NCBI GenBank assembly: GCA_046518185.1
Contig: JBKGRZ010000007.1
Span: 164,497-228,496, forward strand
Direction of reading: 5' to 3'
Length of the DNA: 64,000 bases
Source of the DNA: Scandinavium vulneris_A
GTDB lineage: Bacteria; Pseudomonadota; Gammaproteobacteria; Enterobacterales; Enterobacteriaceae
The translations under genes and the position numbers were made by a program. This document shows, piece after piece, positions 48,610 to 57,562 of this stretch. Under the pieces are notes generated by a model that did not search any database, had not been told where the DNA came from, and saw only the letters and a list, made by a program, of their open reading frames with translations. Positions within the stretch are counted from its first letter, which is position 1; every line of letters begins with the position of its first letter.

Positions 48610-49941
48610 ATGGCTAAGCAACCGGGATTAGATTTTCAAAGTGCCAAAGGTGGGTTCGGCGAACTGAAACGCAGACTTCTGTTTGTGATCGGTGCGTTGA
48701 TTGTGTTCCGAATTGGCTCTTTTATTCCGATCCCTGGTATCGATGCCGCTGTACTTGCCAAACTGCTTGAGCAACAGCGAGGCACCATCATTGAAATGTT
48801 TAACATGTTCTCTGGTGGTGCTCTCAGCCGTGCTTCTATCTTTGCTCTGGGTATCATGCCGTACATATCGGCATCGATCATTATCCAGCTGCTGACGGTG
48901 GTTCACCCGACGCTGGCAGAGATTAAGAAGGAAGGGGAATCTGGACGTCGTAAGATTAGCCAGTACACCCGCTACGGCACTCTGGTGCTGGCAATATTCC
49001 AGGCGACCGGTATTGCTACCGGTCTGCCGAATATGCCTGGTATGCAAGGCCTGGTAATTAATCCGGGCTTTGCATTCTACTTCACCGCTGTTGTAAGTCT
49101 GGTCACAGGAACGATGTTCCTGATGTGGCTCGGCGAACAGATTACTGAACGTGGTATCGGTAACGGTATCTCGATCATTATCTTCGCCGGTATCGTTGCG
49201 GGTCTCCCGCCGGCCATCGCCCATACTATCGAGCAAGCGCGTCAAGGTGACCTGCACTTCCTCCTGTTGCTGTTGGTTGCAGTATTAGTATTTGCCGTGA
49301 CCTTCTTTGTTGTGTTTGTTGAACGTGGTCAACGCCGCATTGTGGTAAACTACGCGAAACGCCAGCAAGGTCGTCGTGTCTATGCTGCACAGAGCACACA
49401 TTTGCCGCTGAAAGTGAATATGGCGGGGGTAATCCCAGCAATCTTCGCTTCCAGTATTATTCTGTTCCCGGCGACCATCGCGTCATGGTTCGGGGGCGGT
49501 ACTGGTTGGAACTGGCTGACAACAATTTCGCTGTATTTGCAGCCTGGGCAACCGCTTTATGTGTTACTCTATGCGTCTGCAATCATCTTCTTCTGTTTCT
49601 TCTACACAGCGTTGGTTTTCAACCCACGCGAAACAGCAGATAACCTGAAGAAGTCCGGTGCATTCGTGCCAGGAATTCGTCCGGGAGAACAAACGGCGAA
49701 GTATATCGATAAAGTAATGACACGCCTGACTCTGATTGGTGCGTTGTACATCACTTTTATCTGCCTGATCCCGGAGTTCATGCGTGATGCAATGAAAGTG
49801 CCGTTCTACTTCGGTGGGACCTCGCTGCTTATTGTTGTCGTCGTGATTATGGACTTTATGGCTCAAGTGCAAACTCTGATGATGTCTAGTCAGTATGAGT
49901 CTGCATTGAAGAAGGCGAACCTGAAAGGCTACGGCCGTTAA
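48610..49941 (+). CDS. secY: SecY, preprotein translocase channel
   Basis: The 443-residue channel subunit of SecYEG, with ten membrane segments over about residues 20-430. The conserved pore segment FNMFSGGALSRASIFALGIMP and the cytoplasmic SecA/ribosome loop ERGQRRIVVNYAKRQQG (about 238-255) are seen. It lies in the spc operon, so channel synthesis follows ribosome synthesis. Confidence 0.99.
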   Translation: MAKQPGLDFQSAKGGFGELKRRLLFVIGALIVFRIGSFIPIPGIDAAVLAKLLEQQRGTIIEMFNMFSGGALSRASIFALGIMPYISASIIIQLLTVVHPTLAEIKKEGESGRRKISQYTRYGTLVLAIFQATGIATGLPNMPGMQGLVINPGFAFYFTAVVSLVTGTMFLMWLGEQITERGIGNGISIIIFAGIVAGLPPAIAHTIEQARQGDLHFLLLLLVAVLVFAVTFFVVFVERGQRRIVVNYAKRQQGRRVYAAQSTHLPLKVNMAGVIPAIFASSIILFPATIASWFGGGTGWNWLTTISLYLQPGQPLYVLLYASAIIFFCFFYTALVFNPRETADNLKKSGAFVPGIRPGEQTAKYIDKVMTRLTLIGALYITFICLIPEFMRDAMKVPFYFGGTSLLIVVVVIMDFMAQVQTLMMSSQYESALKKANLKGYGR

Positions 49942-50088
<147 letters not shown>

Positions 50089-50106
50089 TTATTTCGCATA
50101 TTTTTC

Positions 50107-50135
50107 TTGCAAAGTTGGGTTGAGCTGGCTAGATT
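50107..50135 (+). promoter_or_regulatory. alpha operon promoter
   Basis: TTGCAA (50107-50112) and TAGATT (50130-50135) separated by 17 bp match the E. coli alpha promoter by sequence. The -10 falls in the loop of the terminator hairpin listed next. Confidence 0.75.
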
Positions 50136-50152
50136 AGCCAGCCAATCTTTTT
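50124..50152 (+). terminator. Hairpin and T tract at the spc/alpha boundary
   Basis: GCTGGCT (50124-50130) pairs with AGCCAGC (50136-50142) around a 5-base loop, followed by CAATCTTTTTG. It ends a fraction of spc transcripts before the alpha operon. Confidence 0.7.
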
Positions 50153-50159
50153 GTATGTC

Positions 50160-50250
50160 TGTGCGTATCCATTTGAGTATCCTGAAAACGGGCTTTTCGG
50201 CATGGTGCGTACATATTAAATAGTAGGAGTGCATAGTGGCCCGTATAGCA
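50160..50250 (+). promoter_or_regulatory. S4 translational operator (alpha operon leader)
   Basis: In E. coli S4 binds a nested pseudoknot covering the rpsM leader and start, and represses rpsM, rpsK, rpsD and rplQ. The leader here is nearly identical, including GAAAACGGGCTTTTCGGCATGG and the AGTAGGAGTGCATAGTG start region. The structure is inferred from similarity. Confidence 0.65.
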
Positions 50251-50592
50251 GGCATTAACATTCCTGATCAGAAACACGCCGTGATCGCATTAACTTCGAT
50301 CTTCGGTGTCGGCAAAACTCGTTCCAAAGCCATTTTGGCTGCGGCGGGCATTGCTGAAGATGTTAAGATCAGTGAGCTGTCTGAAGAACAAATCGACACG
50401 CTGCGTGACGAAGTTGCCAAATTTGTCGTTGAAGGTGATCTGCGCCGTGAAATCAGCATGAGCATCAAGCGCCTGATGGATCTTGGTTGCTATCGCGGTT
50501 TGCGTCATCGTCGTGGTCTGCCAGTGCGCGGTCAGCGTACGAAGACCAACGCACGTACCCGTAAGGGTCCGCGCAAACCGATCAAGAAATAA
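50236..50592 (+). CDS. rpsM: 30S ribosomal protein S13
   Basis: A 118-residue protein of the 30S head forming intersubunit bridges B1a and B1b and contacting P-site tRNA with its basic tail (RTRKGPRKPIKK). It starts with GTG after TAGGAG, inside the S4 operator. First gene of the alpha operon. Confidence 0.99.
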   Translation: MARIAGINIPDQKHAVIALTSIFGVGKTRSKAILAAAGIAEDVKISELSEEQIDTLRDEVAKFVVEGDLRREISMSIKRLMDLGCYRGLRHRRGLPVRGQRTKTNARTRKGPRKPIKK

Positions 50593-50608
50593 TCGGGGTG
50601 ATTGAATA

Positions 50609-50998
50609 ATGGCAAAGGCACCAGTTCGTGCACGTAAGCGTGTAAGAAAACAAGTCTCTGATGGCGTGGCTCATATCCATGCTTCTTTTAACAACACCAT
50701 CGTTACCATCAGCGATCGCCAGGGTAACGCACTGGGTTGGGCAACAGCCGGTGGTTCCGGTTTCCGTGGTTCACGCAAATCCACTCCGTTTGCAGCTCAG
50801 GTTGCAGCAGAGCGTTGCGCTGAAGCCGTAAAAGATTACGGTATCAAGAATCTGGAAGTTATGGTTAAAGGTCCGGGTCCAGGTCGCGAATCTACCATTC
50901 GTGCTCTGAACGCCGCTGGTTTCCGCATCACTAATATTACTGATGTGACTCCGATCCCTCATAACGGTTGTCGTCCGCCGAAGAAACGTCGCGTATAA
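50609..50998 (+). CDS. rpsK: 30S ribosomal protein S11
   Basis: A 129-residue protein of the platform near the E-site mRNA. Conserved HIHASFNNTIVTISDRQGN and the C-terminal PPKKRRV. The NG in IPHNGCRPP is the isoaspartate site known in E. coli. Confidence 0.99.
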   Translation: MAKAPVRARKRVRKQVSDGVAHIHASFNNTIVTISDRQGNALGWATAGGSGFRGSRKSTPFAAQVAAERCAEAVKDYGIKNLEVMVKGPGPGRESTIRALNAAGFRITNITDVTPIPHNGCRPPKKRRV

Positions 50999-51031
50999 CG
51001 CTACGTTTTCCAGGTTAGTTGGAGAAAGAAA

Positions 51032-51652
51032 ATGGCAAGATATTTGGGTCCTAAGCTCAAGCTGAGCCGTCGTGAGGGCACCGACTTATTCCTTAAGTCT
51101 GGCGTTCGCGCGATCGATACCAAGTGTAAAATTGAACAAGCTCCTGGCCAGCACGGTGCGCGTAAACCGCGTCTGTCTGACTATGGTGTGCAGTTGCGTG
51201 AAAAGCAAAAAGTTCGCCGTATCTACGGTGTGCTGGAGCGTCAGTTCCGTAACTACTACAAAGAAGCAGCACGTCTGAAAGGCAACACCGGTGAAAACCT
51301 GTTGGCTCTGCTGGAAGGTCGTCTGGACAACGTTGTATACCGTATGGGCTTCGGCGCTACTCGTGCTGAATCACGTCAGCTGGTTAGCCATAAAGCTATC
51401 ATGGTAAACGGTCGTGTTGTTAACATCGCTTCTTATCAGGTTAAAGCGAATGACGTTGTCAGCGTTCGTGAGAAAGCGAAAAAGCAATCTCGCGTGAAAG
51501 CCGCTCTTGAGCTGGCTGAGCAGCGTGAAAAGCCAACCTGGCTGGAAGTTGATGCTGGCAAGATGGAAGGCACGTTCAAGCGTCAGCCTGAGCGTTCTGA
51601 TCTGTCTGCGGACATTAACGAACACCTGATCGTCGAGCTTTACTCCAAGTAA
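51032..51652 (+). CDS. rpsD: 30S ribosomal protein S4, autogenous regulator
   Basis: A 206-residue primary assembly protein, accuracy determinant and repressor of the alpha operon. It has an S4 RNA-binding domain (about 94-155, RLDNVVYRMGFGATRAESRQ). Starts MARYLGPKLKLSRREGTDL. Confidence 0.99.
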   Translation: MARYLGPKLKLSRREGTDLFLKSGVRAIDTKCKIEQAPGQHGARKPRLSDYGVQLREKQKVRRIYGVLERQFRNYYKEAARLKGNTGENLLALLEGRLDNVVYRMGFGATRAESRQLVSHKAIMVNGRVVNIASYQVKANDVVSVREKAKKQSRVKAALELAEQREKPTWLEVDAGKMEGTFKRQPERSDLSADINEHLIVELYSK

Positions 51653-51677
51653 AGCTTAGTACCAAAGAGAGGACACA

Positions 51678-52667
51678 ATGCAGGGTTCTGTGACAGAGTT
51701 TCTAAAACCGCGCCTGGTCGATATCGAGCAAGTGAGTTCGACGCACGCCAAGGTGACCCTTGAGCCTTTAGAGCGTGGCTTCGGCCATACTTTGGGTAAC
51801 GCACTGCGCCGTATTCTGCTCTCATCGATGCCGGGTTGCGCGGTGACCGAGGTTGAGATTGATGGTGTACTTCATGAGTACAGCACCAAAGAAGGCGTTC
51901 AGGAAGATATCCTTGAAATCCTGCTCAACCTGAAAGGGCTGGCGGTGAGAGTTCAGGGGAAAGATGAAGTTATTCTTACCCTGAATAAATCTGGCATTGG
52001 CCCTGTGACTGCAGCCGACATTACCCACGACGGTGATGTCGAAATCGTCAAGCCGCAGCATGTGATCTGCCACCTGACCGATGAGAACGCATCTATCAAT
52101 ATGCGTATCAAAGTTCAGCGCGGTCGCGGTTATGTGCCGGCTTCTGCCCGAATTCATTCGGAAGAAGATGAGCGCCCAATCGGCCGTCTGCTGGTCGACG
52201 CCTGCTACAGCCCTGTAGAGCGTATTGCCTACAATGTTGAAGCAGCGCGCGTAGAGCAGCGTACCGACCTGGACAAGCTGGTCATCGAAATGGAAACCAA
52301 TGGCACAATCGATCCTGAAGAGGCGATTCGTCGTGCGGCAACCATCCTGGCAGAACAACTTGAAGCTTTCGTTGACTTACGTGATGTACGTCAGCCGGAA
52401 GTGAAAGAAGAGAAACCAGAATTCGATCCGATCCTGCTGCGCCCTGTTGACGATCTGGAATTGACTGTCCGCTCTGCTAACTGCCTTAAGGCAGAAGCTA
52501 TCCACTATATCGGTGATCTGGTACAGCGTACCGAGGTTGAGTTGCTGAAAACGCCGAACCTGGGTAAAAAATCTCTTACCGAGATTAAAGACGTGCTGGC
52601 TTCTCGTGGTCTGTCTCTGGGCATGCGCCTGGAAAACTGGCCGCCGGCAAGCATTGCTGACGAGTAA
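51678..52667 (+). CDS. rpoA: RNA polymerase alpha subunit
   Basis: A 329-residue subunit: the N-terminal domain (about 1-235) dimerises and assembles beta and beta-prime, and the C-terminal domain (about 250-320) binds UP elements and activators such as CRP. Residues of the DNA-contacting surface are seen in [19 protein letters not shown] and the [12 protein letters not shown] [13 protein letters not shown] segment. alpha operon, between rpsD and rplQ. Confidence 0.99.
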
Positions 52668-52707
52668 CCGGATCACAGGTTAAGGTTTTACTGAGAAGGA
52701 TAAGGTC

Positions 52708-53094
52708 ATGCGCCATCGTAAGAGTGGTCGTCAACTGAACCGCAACAGCAGCCATCGCCAGGCTATGTTCCGCAATATGGCAGGTTCACTGGTTCGTCAT
52801 GAAATCATCAAGACGACCCTGCCTAAAGCGAAAGAGCTGCGTCGCGTAGTTGAGCCGCTGATTACTCTTGCCAAGACTGATAGCGTTGCTAATCGTCGTC
52901 TGGCATTCGCCCGTACTCGTGATAACGAGATCGTGGCAAAACTGTTTAACGAACTGGGCCCGCGTTTCGCGAGCCGTGCCGGTGGTTACACTCGTATTCT
53001 GAAGTGTGGCTTCCGTGCAGGCGACAACGCGCCGATGGCTTACATCGAGCTGGTTGATCGTTCAGAATCGAAAGCAGAAGCAGCTGCAGAGTAA
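52708..53094 (+). CDS. rplQ: 50S ribosomal protein L17
   Basis: A 128-residue protein near the tunnel exit. Conserved MRHRKSGRQLNRNSSHRQAM start. Last gene of the alpha operon, followed by a strong terminator. Confidence 0.99.
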   Translation: MRHRKSGRQLNRNSSHRQAMFRNMAGSLVRHEIIKTTLPKAKELRRVVEPLITLAKTDSVANRRLAFARTRDNEIVAKLFNELGPRFASRAGGYTRILKCGFRAGDNAPMAYIELVDRSESKAEAAAE

Positions 53095-53108
53095 TCTGCA
53101 GTGATTTG

Positions 53109-53135
53109 AAAAAACCCGCTTCGGCGGGTTTTTTT
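53109..53135 (+). terminator. alpha operon terminator
   Basis: AAAAAACCCGC-ttcg-GCGGGTTTTTTT is a UUCG-capped stem with A and T tracts, 15 bp after the rplQ stop. The flanking A tract could allow use from both sides. Confidence 0.95.
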
Positions 53136-53199
53136 ATACCCTCCGTTCCACCATTTCACTACAATAGCTGTATTCTTTTTGTTCACCTGGACGTGCACT

Positions 53200-53571
53200 A
53201 TGTGGTTACTTGACCAGTGGGCTGAACGTCATATCCGTGACGCACAAAACAGAGGTGACTTCGATGCACTGCCTGGAAGCGGTGAACCGCTCATCCTTGA
53301 CGATGATGTGCATGTCCCTCCTGAATTGCGTGCAGGTTACCGATTATTGAAAAATGCAGGCTGCCTTCCCCCGGAACTTGAACAGCGCAAAGAAGCTGTA
53401 CAGTTGGCCGATTTATTAAAAGGCATTCGGGAAGACGATCCCCGGTATGAAGAACTTCACCGTCGTTTAACGCTCCTTGAGTTCAAATTGCGGCAAGCAG
53501 GTCTCAATACTGATTTTCTACGCGGCGAATATGCTGATAAGTTACTCAATAAAATTAATGAGGAATCATAA
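53200..53571 (+). CDS. yhdN: YhdN, DUF1992 (DnaJ-family domain) protein
   Basis: A 123-residue protein of the DUF1992 family, sometimes called DnaJ homologue subfamily C member 28-like; function unknown. The start MWLLDQWAERHIRDAQNRGD is conserved. The ATG at 53200 is chosen over an upstream in-frame start for family length. Its stop overlaps the zntR start (TAATG). Confidence 0.92.
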   Translation: MWLLDQWAERHIRDAQNRGDFDALPGSGEPLILDDDVHVPPELRAGYRLLKNAGCLPPELEQRKEAVQLADLLKGIREDDPRYEELHRRLTLLEFKLRQAGLNTDFLRGEYADKLLNKINEES

Positions 53572-53996
53572 TGTTCCGCATTGGCGAACTGGCTAAGCTT
53601 GCTGGGGTGACACCCGATACCATCCGCTATTATGAAAAGCAGCAGATGATGGATAATCCTGCACGGACCGAAGGTGGGTTTAGACTTTATACGGATAGCG
53701 ATTTACAGCGTTTGCGCTTTATACGCCATGGTAGTCAGTTAGGCTTTACGCTTGAAGCGATCCGTGAACTGCTGTCTATCCGTGTTGATCCAGAAAGCCA
53801 CACCTGTCAGGAGTCAAAGAGCATCGTGCAGGCCCGCTTAAGTGAAGTGGAAGCCAGAATTTCACAATTGGAGACCATGAGAAAGTCTTTACAGCGTCTG
53901 AATGACGCCTGCTGCGGAACCGCGCACAGCAGCGTTTATTGCTCAATCCTCGAAGCGCTTGAACAAGGTTCAGAAACAGAGAAAGCAGGATGTTGA
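53571..53996 (+). CDS. zntR: ZntR, zinc-responsive MerR-family activator
   Basis: ZntR activates the zinc, cadmium and lead exporter gene zntA by twisting its promoter on metal binding. The 141-residue protein has the MerR N-terminal HTH (FRIGELAKLAGVTPDTIRYYE), a long dimer helix and the metal ligands C79, C114, C115, H119 and C124. It is coupled to yhdN. The target zntA is not in the window. Confidence 0.97.
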   Translation: MFRIGELAKLAGVTPDTIRYYEKQQMMDNPARTEGGFRLYTDSDLQRLRFIRHGSQLGFTLEAIRELLSIRVDPESHTCQESKSIVQARLSEVEARISQLETMRKSLQRLNDACCGTAHSSVYCSILEALEQGSETEKAGC

Positions 53997-54053
53997 TTTC
54001 CTGAGCGGCCGGGACTACACTCCCGCCGTCTTAAACACCAAACTGGAGAATTT

Positions 54054-54269
54054 ATGAGCCGCTATCAGCACACCAAGGGGCAGATTAAGGACAACGCCAT
54101 TGAGGCGCTACTACATGACCCGCTTTATCGTCAGCGCGTTGAGAAAAGTAAGAAAGGAAAGGGAAGTTTTCAGCGTAAAGGAAAACATGGTAACAGAGGT
54201 AACTGGGAGGCCAGTGGCAAAAAAGTCATTCACTTTTTTACCACTGGCCTTCTGCTTTCTGTGGTGTGA
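54054..54269 (+). CDS. arfA: ArfA, alternative ribosome-rescue factor
   Basis: ArfA recruits RF2 to ribosomes stalled on non-stop mRNA when tmRNA is absent. The 71-residue frame has the conserved N-terminus MSRYQHTKGQIKDNAIEALL and a basic centre (RKGKHGNRGNWEASGKK). The tail after about residue 57 is hydrophobic (HFFTTGLLL). In E. coli, RNase III or termination at a hairpin inside the gene yields truncated, active protein, while the full-length form is unstable; the same hairpin is present here. It abuts the convergent mscL. Confidence 0.96.
   Translation: MSRYQHTKGQIKDNAIEALLHDPLYRQRVEKSKKGKGSFQRKGKHGNRGNWEASGKKVIHFFTTGLLLSVV
54208..54250 (+). promoter_or_regulatory. arfA internal hairpin (RNase III cleavage/termination element)
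   Basis: AGGCCAGTGG (54208-54217) and CCACTGGCCT (54241-54250) are perfect arms, extended by AAAAAAGT/ACTTTTTT inside, around a CATTC loop. The element covers codons 52-66 of arfA and generates a message without a stop codon in E. coli, which puts ArfA under tmRNA control. Confidence 0.88.
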
Positions 54270-54680
54270 TTAAGAACGGGTATTTTGTTCTTTCAGCAGA
54301 TCGCGAATTTCAGTCAGCAGTACTTCTTCTTTAGATGGTGCAGGTGCTGCAGCTGGTTCTTCTTTTTTACTATTCAGTTTATTGATCAGTTTGATTGCCA
54401 TAAAGATAGCTAATGCCACGATCACGAAATCAAAAATATTCTGAATGAATACACCATAATGCATGACTACGGCTGGAACATCGCCCTGCGCAGCGCGTAA
54501 CGTCACTGCAAACTGCTTAAAGTCGATACCGCCAATCAATAAGCCCAGCGGCGGCATAATAATATCGGCAACCAATGACGATACAATTTTACCGAATGCC
54601 GCACCGATAATGACACCCACAGCCAAATCAACAACATTTCCGCGCATCGCGAATTCGCGAAACTCTTTAATCATTCCCAT
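54270..54680 (-). CDS. mscL: MscL, large-conductance mechanosensitive channel
   Basis: A 136-residue inner-membrane protein that opens under extreme turgor as a homopentamer. It has an N-terminal amphipathic helix (MGMIKEFREFAMRGNVVD), TM1 with the G-rich constriction LAVGVIIGAAFGKIVSSLV, TM2 (FDFVIVALAIFMAIKLI) and a charged C-terminal bundle. The stop directly abuts the arfA stop. Last gene of the def-fmt-rsmB-trkA direction, 143 bp after trkA and separated from it by a terminator. Confidence 0.98.
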   Translation of the reverse strand: MGMIKEFREFAMRGNVVDLAVGVIIGAAFGKIVSSLVADIIMPPLGLLIGGIDFKQFAVTLRAAQGDVPAVVMHYGVFIQNIFDFVIVALAIFMAIKLINKLNSKKEEPAAAPAPSKEEVLLTEIRDLLKEQNTRS

Positions 54681-54790
54681 TTTATTCTCCTTGTGCCAAC
54701 TGACGTTTATAAGTTTAACAAATGTTTAGTCGATTTCCATTAAAGAGCGGATATCAAATGGAATAAATAAACCTTAATTTATAAAGGGTT

Positions 54791-54815
54791 AATAAAAAGC
54801 GCTCGTTTGAGCGCC
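54791..54815 (-). terminator. Terminator after trkA
   Basis: Read on the minus strand, GCGCTC-aaac-GAGCGC is followed by TTTTTATT. It begins 9 bp after the trkA stop and separates trkA from mscL. Confidence 0.88.
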
Positions 54816-54823
54816 TTTGCCGA

Positions 54824-56200
54824 TCAGAGGAAAAAGGGACTTGGCTGGAAAAGCCGTTCTACATCGGTGATAAACTTTTTATCCGTCAGGAACATAATTA
54901 CGTGATCGCCCTGTTCGATTCGCAAATTGTCATTGGCAATCAGCACTTCGTTGCCGCGTACGACGGCTCCGATAATGGTACCCGGCGGCAATTTTATATC
55001 ATCGATGACGCGGCCTACGACGCGAGAGGTGCTTTCATCGCCGTGGGCAACGGCTTCAATAGCTTCTGCGACGCCGCGGCGTAAGGAAGAAACACCGACA
55101 ATATCGGCTTTACGCACATGGCTTAACAACGCAGAAATGGTAGCCTGCTGTGGGGAGATCGCAATATCAATCACGCTACCCTGAACCAGGTCGACATAAG
55201 CGCGACGCTGGATCAGTACCATCACCTTTTTGGCACCCATACGTTTAGCGAGCATGGCCGACATGATGTTAGCTTCGTCGTCATTGGTGACAGCAATAAA
55301 CAGATCGACCTGATCAATATGTTCTTCGGCCAGCAGTTCTTGATCCGATGCATCACCATAAAAAACGATCGTATTCTGCAGCTTTTCTGCCAGTTCGGCG
55401 GCGCGCTGCTGATCGCGTTCGATCAGTTTGACGCTGTAATCTTTTTCGAGCTGACGGGCCAAGCCTGCGCCAATATTACCGCCGCCAACCAACATAATGC
55501 GCTTGTAGGGTTTTTCCAGACGCTGGAGTTCACTCATTACCGCACGGATATGCTGGGATGCTGCAATGAAGAACACTTCATCCCCGGCCTCGACAATCGT
55601 TGAGCCCTGAGGGCGAATCGGCCTGTCATGACGGAAAATTGCCGCCACACGGGTGTCGATATGCGGCATATGTTCGCGCATGGTGGACAACGCGTTGCCG
55701 ACCAGCGGGCCGCCGTAATAGGCTTTCACTACCGCCAGGCTGACTTTTCCTTCTGCAAAGTTCACCACCTGCAATGCGCCCGGATATTCAATCAGACGGT
55801 GAATACTGTCGATCACTAACTGTTCCGGGGCTATCAGGTGATCGATAGGCACGGCTTCAGAATGGAAAAGTTTATCCGCATCCCGGACGTAATCTGGCGA
55901 ACGAATTCGAGCGATACGGTTTGGCGTGTTAAATAATGAGTAGGCAACCTGACAGGCCACCATGTTTGTTTCATCAGAACTGGTTACGGCGACTAGCATG
56001 TCGGCGTCATCAGCACCCGCTTCACGTAAAACGCGCGGATGAGAGCCATGACCTTGCACGACACGCAGATCGAATTTATCCTGCAGACTGCGCAAACGGT
56101 CGCCGTTAGTGTCTACCACGGTGATATCGTTGTTCTCGCCGACCAGGTTTTCTGCCAGCGTACCGCCAACCTGTCCGGCACCGAGTATGATAATTTTCAT
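54824..56200 (-). CDS. trkA: TrkA, NAD-binding subunit of Trk potassium uptake
   Basis: A 458-residue cytoplasmic protein that gates the TrkG/TrkH channels. It has two RCK_N/RCK_C repeats, with Rossmann motifs GAGQVG at 7-12 and GGGNIG at about 240, each followed by an RCK_C domain (about 143-225 and 370-450). It lies 21 bp after rsmB in the def-fmt-rsmB-trkA operon. Confidence 0.98.
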   Translation of the reverse strand: MKIIILGAGQVGGTLAENLVGENNDITVVDTNGDRLRSLQDKFDLRVVQGHGSHPRVLREAGADDADMLVAVTSSDETNMVACQVAYSLFNTPNRIARIRSPDYVRDADKLFHSEAVPIDHLIAPEQLVIDSIHRLIEYPGALQVVNFAEGKVSLAVVKAYYGGPLVGNALSTMREHMPHIDTRVAAIFRHDRPIRPQGSTIVEAGDEVFFIAASQHIRAVMSELQRLEKPYKRIMLVGGGNIGAGLARQLEKDYSVKLIERDQQRAAELAEKLQNTIVFYGDASDQELLAEEHIDQVDLFIAVTNDDEANIMSAMLAKRMGAKKVMVLIQRRAYVDLVQGSVIDIAISPQQATISALLSHVRKADIVGVSSLRRGVAEAIEAVAHGDESTSRVVGRVIDDIKLPPGTIIGAVVRGNEVLIANDNLRIEQGDHVIMFLTDKKFITDVERLFQPSPFFL

Positions 56201-56221
56201 CAGTCGCGATCCGTTATTTCA

Positions 56222-57511
56222 TCACTGTTTGATTAGCTTAGCGTAAAAGAAGCCATCGCCTTCTTCTGCCGCTGGCAGATTCTGCACCCCAGGATGTTCT
56301 GCATTACCCGTTTCGTGCAGCGCGGCGTCAGGGGTACGTTTCAGAAACGCGGAAATTTGCTCGCAGTTTTCTTCTGGCAGAATGGAGCAGGTCGCATATA
56401 CCAGTGTGCCGCCGGGTTTGATATGTGCCCAGGTCGCATCAAGAATTTCGGCCTGCAGCTGTGCCAATTCAGCGATATCACGATCGCGGCGCAGCCATTT
56501 GATATCCGGATGGCGGCGAATCACGCCAGTTGCCGAGCAAGGCGCATCAAGCAAGATCCGATCGAATTGCTTTTCGCCGCACCACTGTGAGGGATAACGC
56601 CCGTCGCCCTGTTTCACTTCAGCTTTCATGCCAAGCCGTTTGAGATTTTCGTACACCCGGGACAAGCGTTGTTCGTCGACGTCTACGGCCAGCACGTTCG
56701 CTTCAGGGGCAACCTCCAGGATATGCGTTGTTTTACCGCCTGGAGCCGCACATAAATCGAGGATCACTTCGCCGTTTTTCGGGGTCAAATAATTCATGCA
56801 GCCCTGAGCAGAAGCATCCTGCACGGTTACCCAGCCCTCGTCAAAACCTGGCAACGCAAAAACGGGAGCCGGTGTTTCCAGGCGGACAGCATCAGAATAA
56901 GCTTTATGTGCGAAGCCTTTCATGCCTGCCTGCTCCAATAATGTTAGCCACTCGTCGCGGGTATGATGATTACGATTCACACGTAGCCACATCGGCGGAC
57001 GCTGATTGTTGGCATCGAGTACTGATTGCCATTGCTTCGGATAAGCTTTCTTGATGCGTTTTACCAGCCAGGCCGGGTGCAAGAAACGGTTCTCTGTCGC
57101 GGCAAATTCTTCCAGCAGAGACTCCTGATTGCGCTGGAACTGGCGTAGCACCCCGTTAATCAGTCCTTTGAGCTGCGGACGTTTAATCGCCACCGCACCT
57201 TCCACCGTTTCAGCCAGGGCGGCATGAGGCGGAATACGGGTATGTAGTAGCTGATACAGGCCAACCATAATTAGGTAATGCACGGAGCGCTGTTTGCCGG
57301 TCATTGGCCGTGCCATGAGCTTGTTGATGAGCCAATCGAGTTGAGACAGCGTGCGCAGCACACCGAAGCTTAATTCTTGTAATAGCGCTCTGTCTTTATC
57401 AGCGACTTTTTGCTGCATGACAGGCAGGACATTACTTAACGACTGCCCCTGCTCAAGCACTTGCTCAATGGCCAGTGCGGCCAGACTGCGTAAATTTGTA
57501 TTTTTTTTCAT
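56222..57511 (-). CDS. rsmB: RsmB, 16S rRNA m5C967 methyltransferase
   Basis: A 429-residue SAM-dependent methyltransferase (Fmu/Sun). An N-terminal NusB-like RNA-binding domain (about 5-140) is followed by a Rossmann methyltransferase domain with DLCAAPGGKTTHIL, the DAPCSATG motif IV cysteine and the catalytic cysteine in TCSILPEENC. Third gene of the def operon. Confidence 0.98.
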   Translation of the reverse strand: MKKNTNLRSLAALAIEQVLEQGQSLSNVLPVMQQKVADKDRALLQELSFGVLRTLSQLDWLINKLMARPMTGKQRSVHYLIMVGLYQLLHTRIPPHAALAETVEGAVAIKRPQLKGLINGVLRQFQRNQESLLEEFAATENRFLHPAWLVKRIKKAYPKQWQSVLDANNQRPPMWLRVNRNHHTRDEWLTLLEQAGMKGFAHKAYSDAVRLETPAPVFALPGFDEGWVTVQDASAQGCMNYLTPKNGEVILDLCAAPGGKTTHILEVAPEANVLAVDVDEQRLSRVYENLKRLGMKAEVKQGDGRYPSQWCGEKQFDRILLDAPCSATGVIRRHPDIKWLRRDRDIAELAQLQAEILDATWAHIKPGGTLVYATCSILPEENCEQISAFLKRTPDAALHETGNAEHPGVQNLPAAEEGDGFFYAKLIKQ

Positions 57512-57514
57512 AAG

Positions 57515-57546
57515 CGTAAAAATGAAAAGGCCCGGCAGTACCGGGC
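57515..57546 (-). terminator. Weak hairpin terminator between fmt and rsmB
   Basis: Read on the minus strand, GCCCGG-tactg-CCGGGC is followed by CTTTTCATTTTT. The stem is short and the T tract interrupted, so it probably attenuates rather than ends transcription into rsmB. Confidence 0.5.
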
Positions 57547-57562
57547 TTGGAGTAAGAGGCCG

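Noticed and set aside
53200..53571. yhdN as a DnaJ chaperone
   Set aside because: The family name derives from distant similarity; there is no J domain or HPD motif in the sequence.
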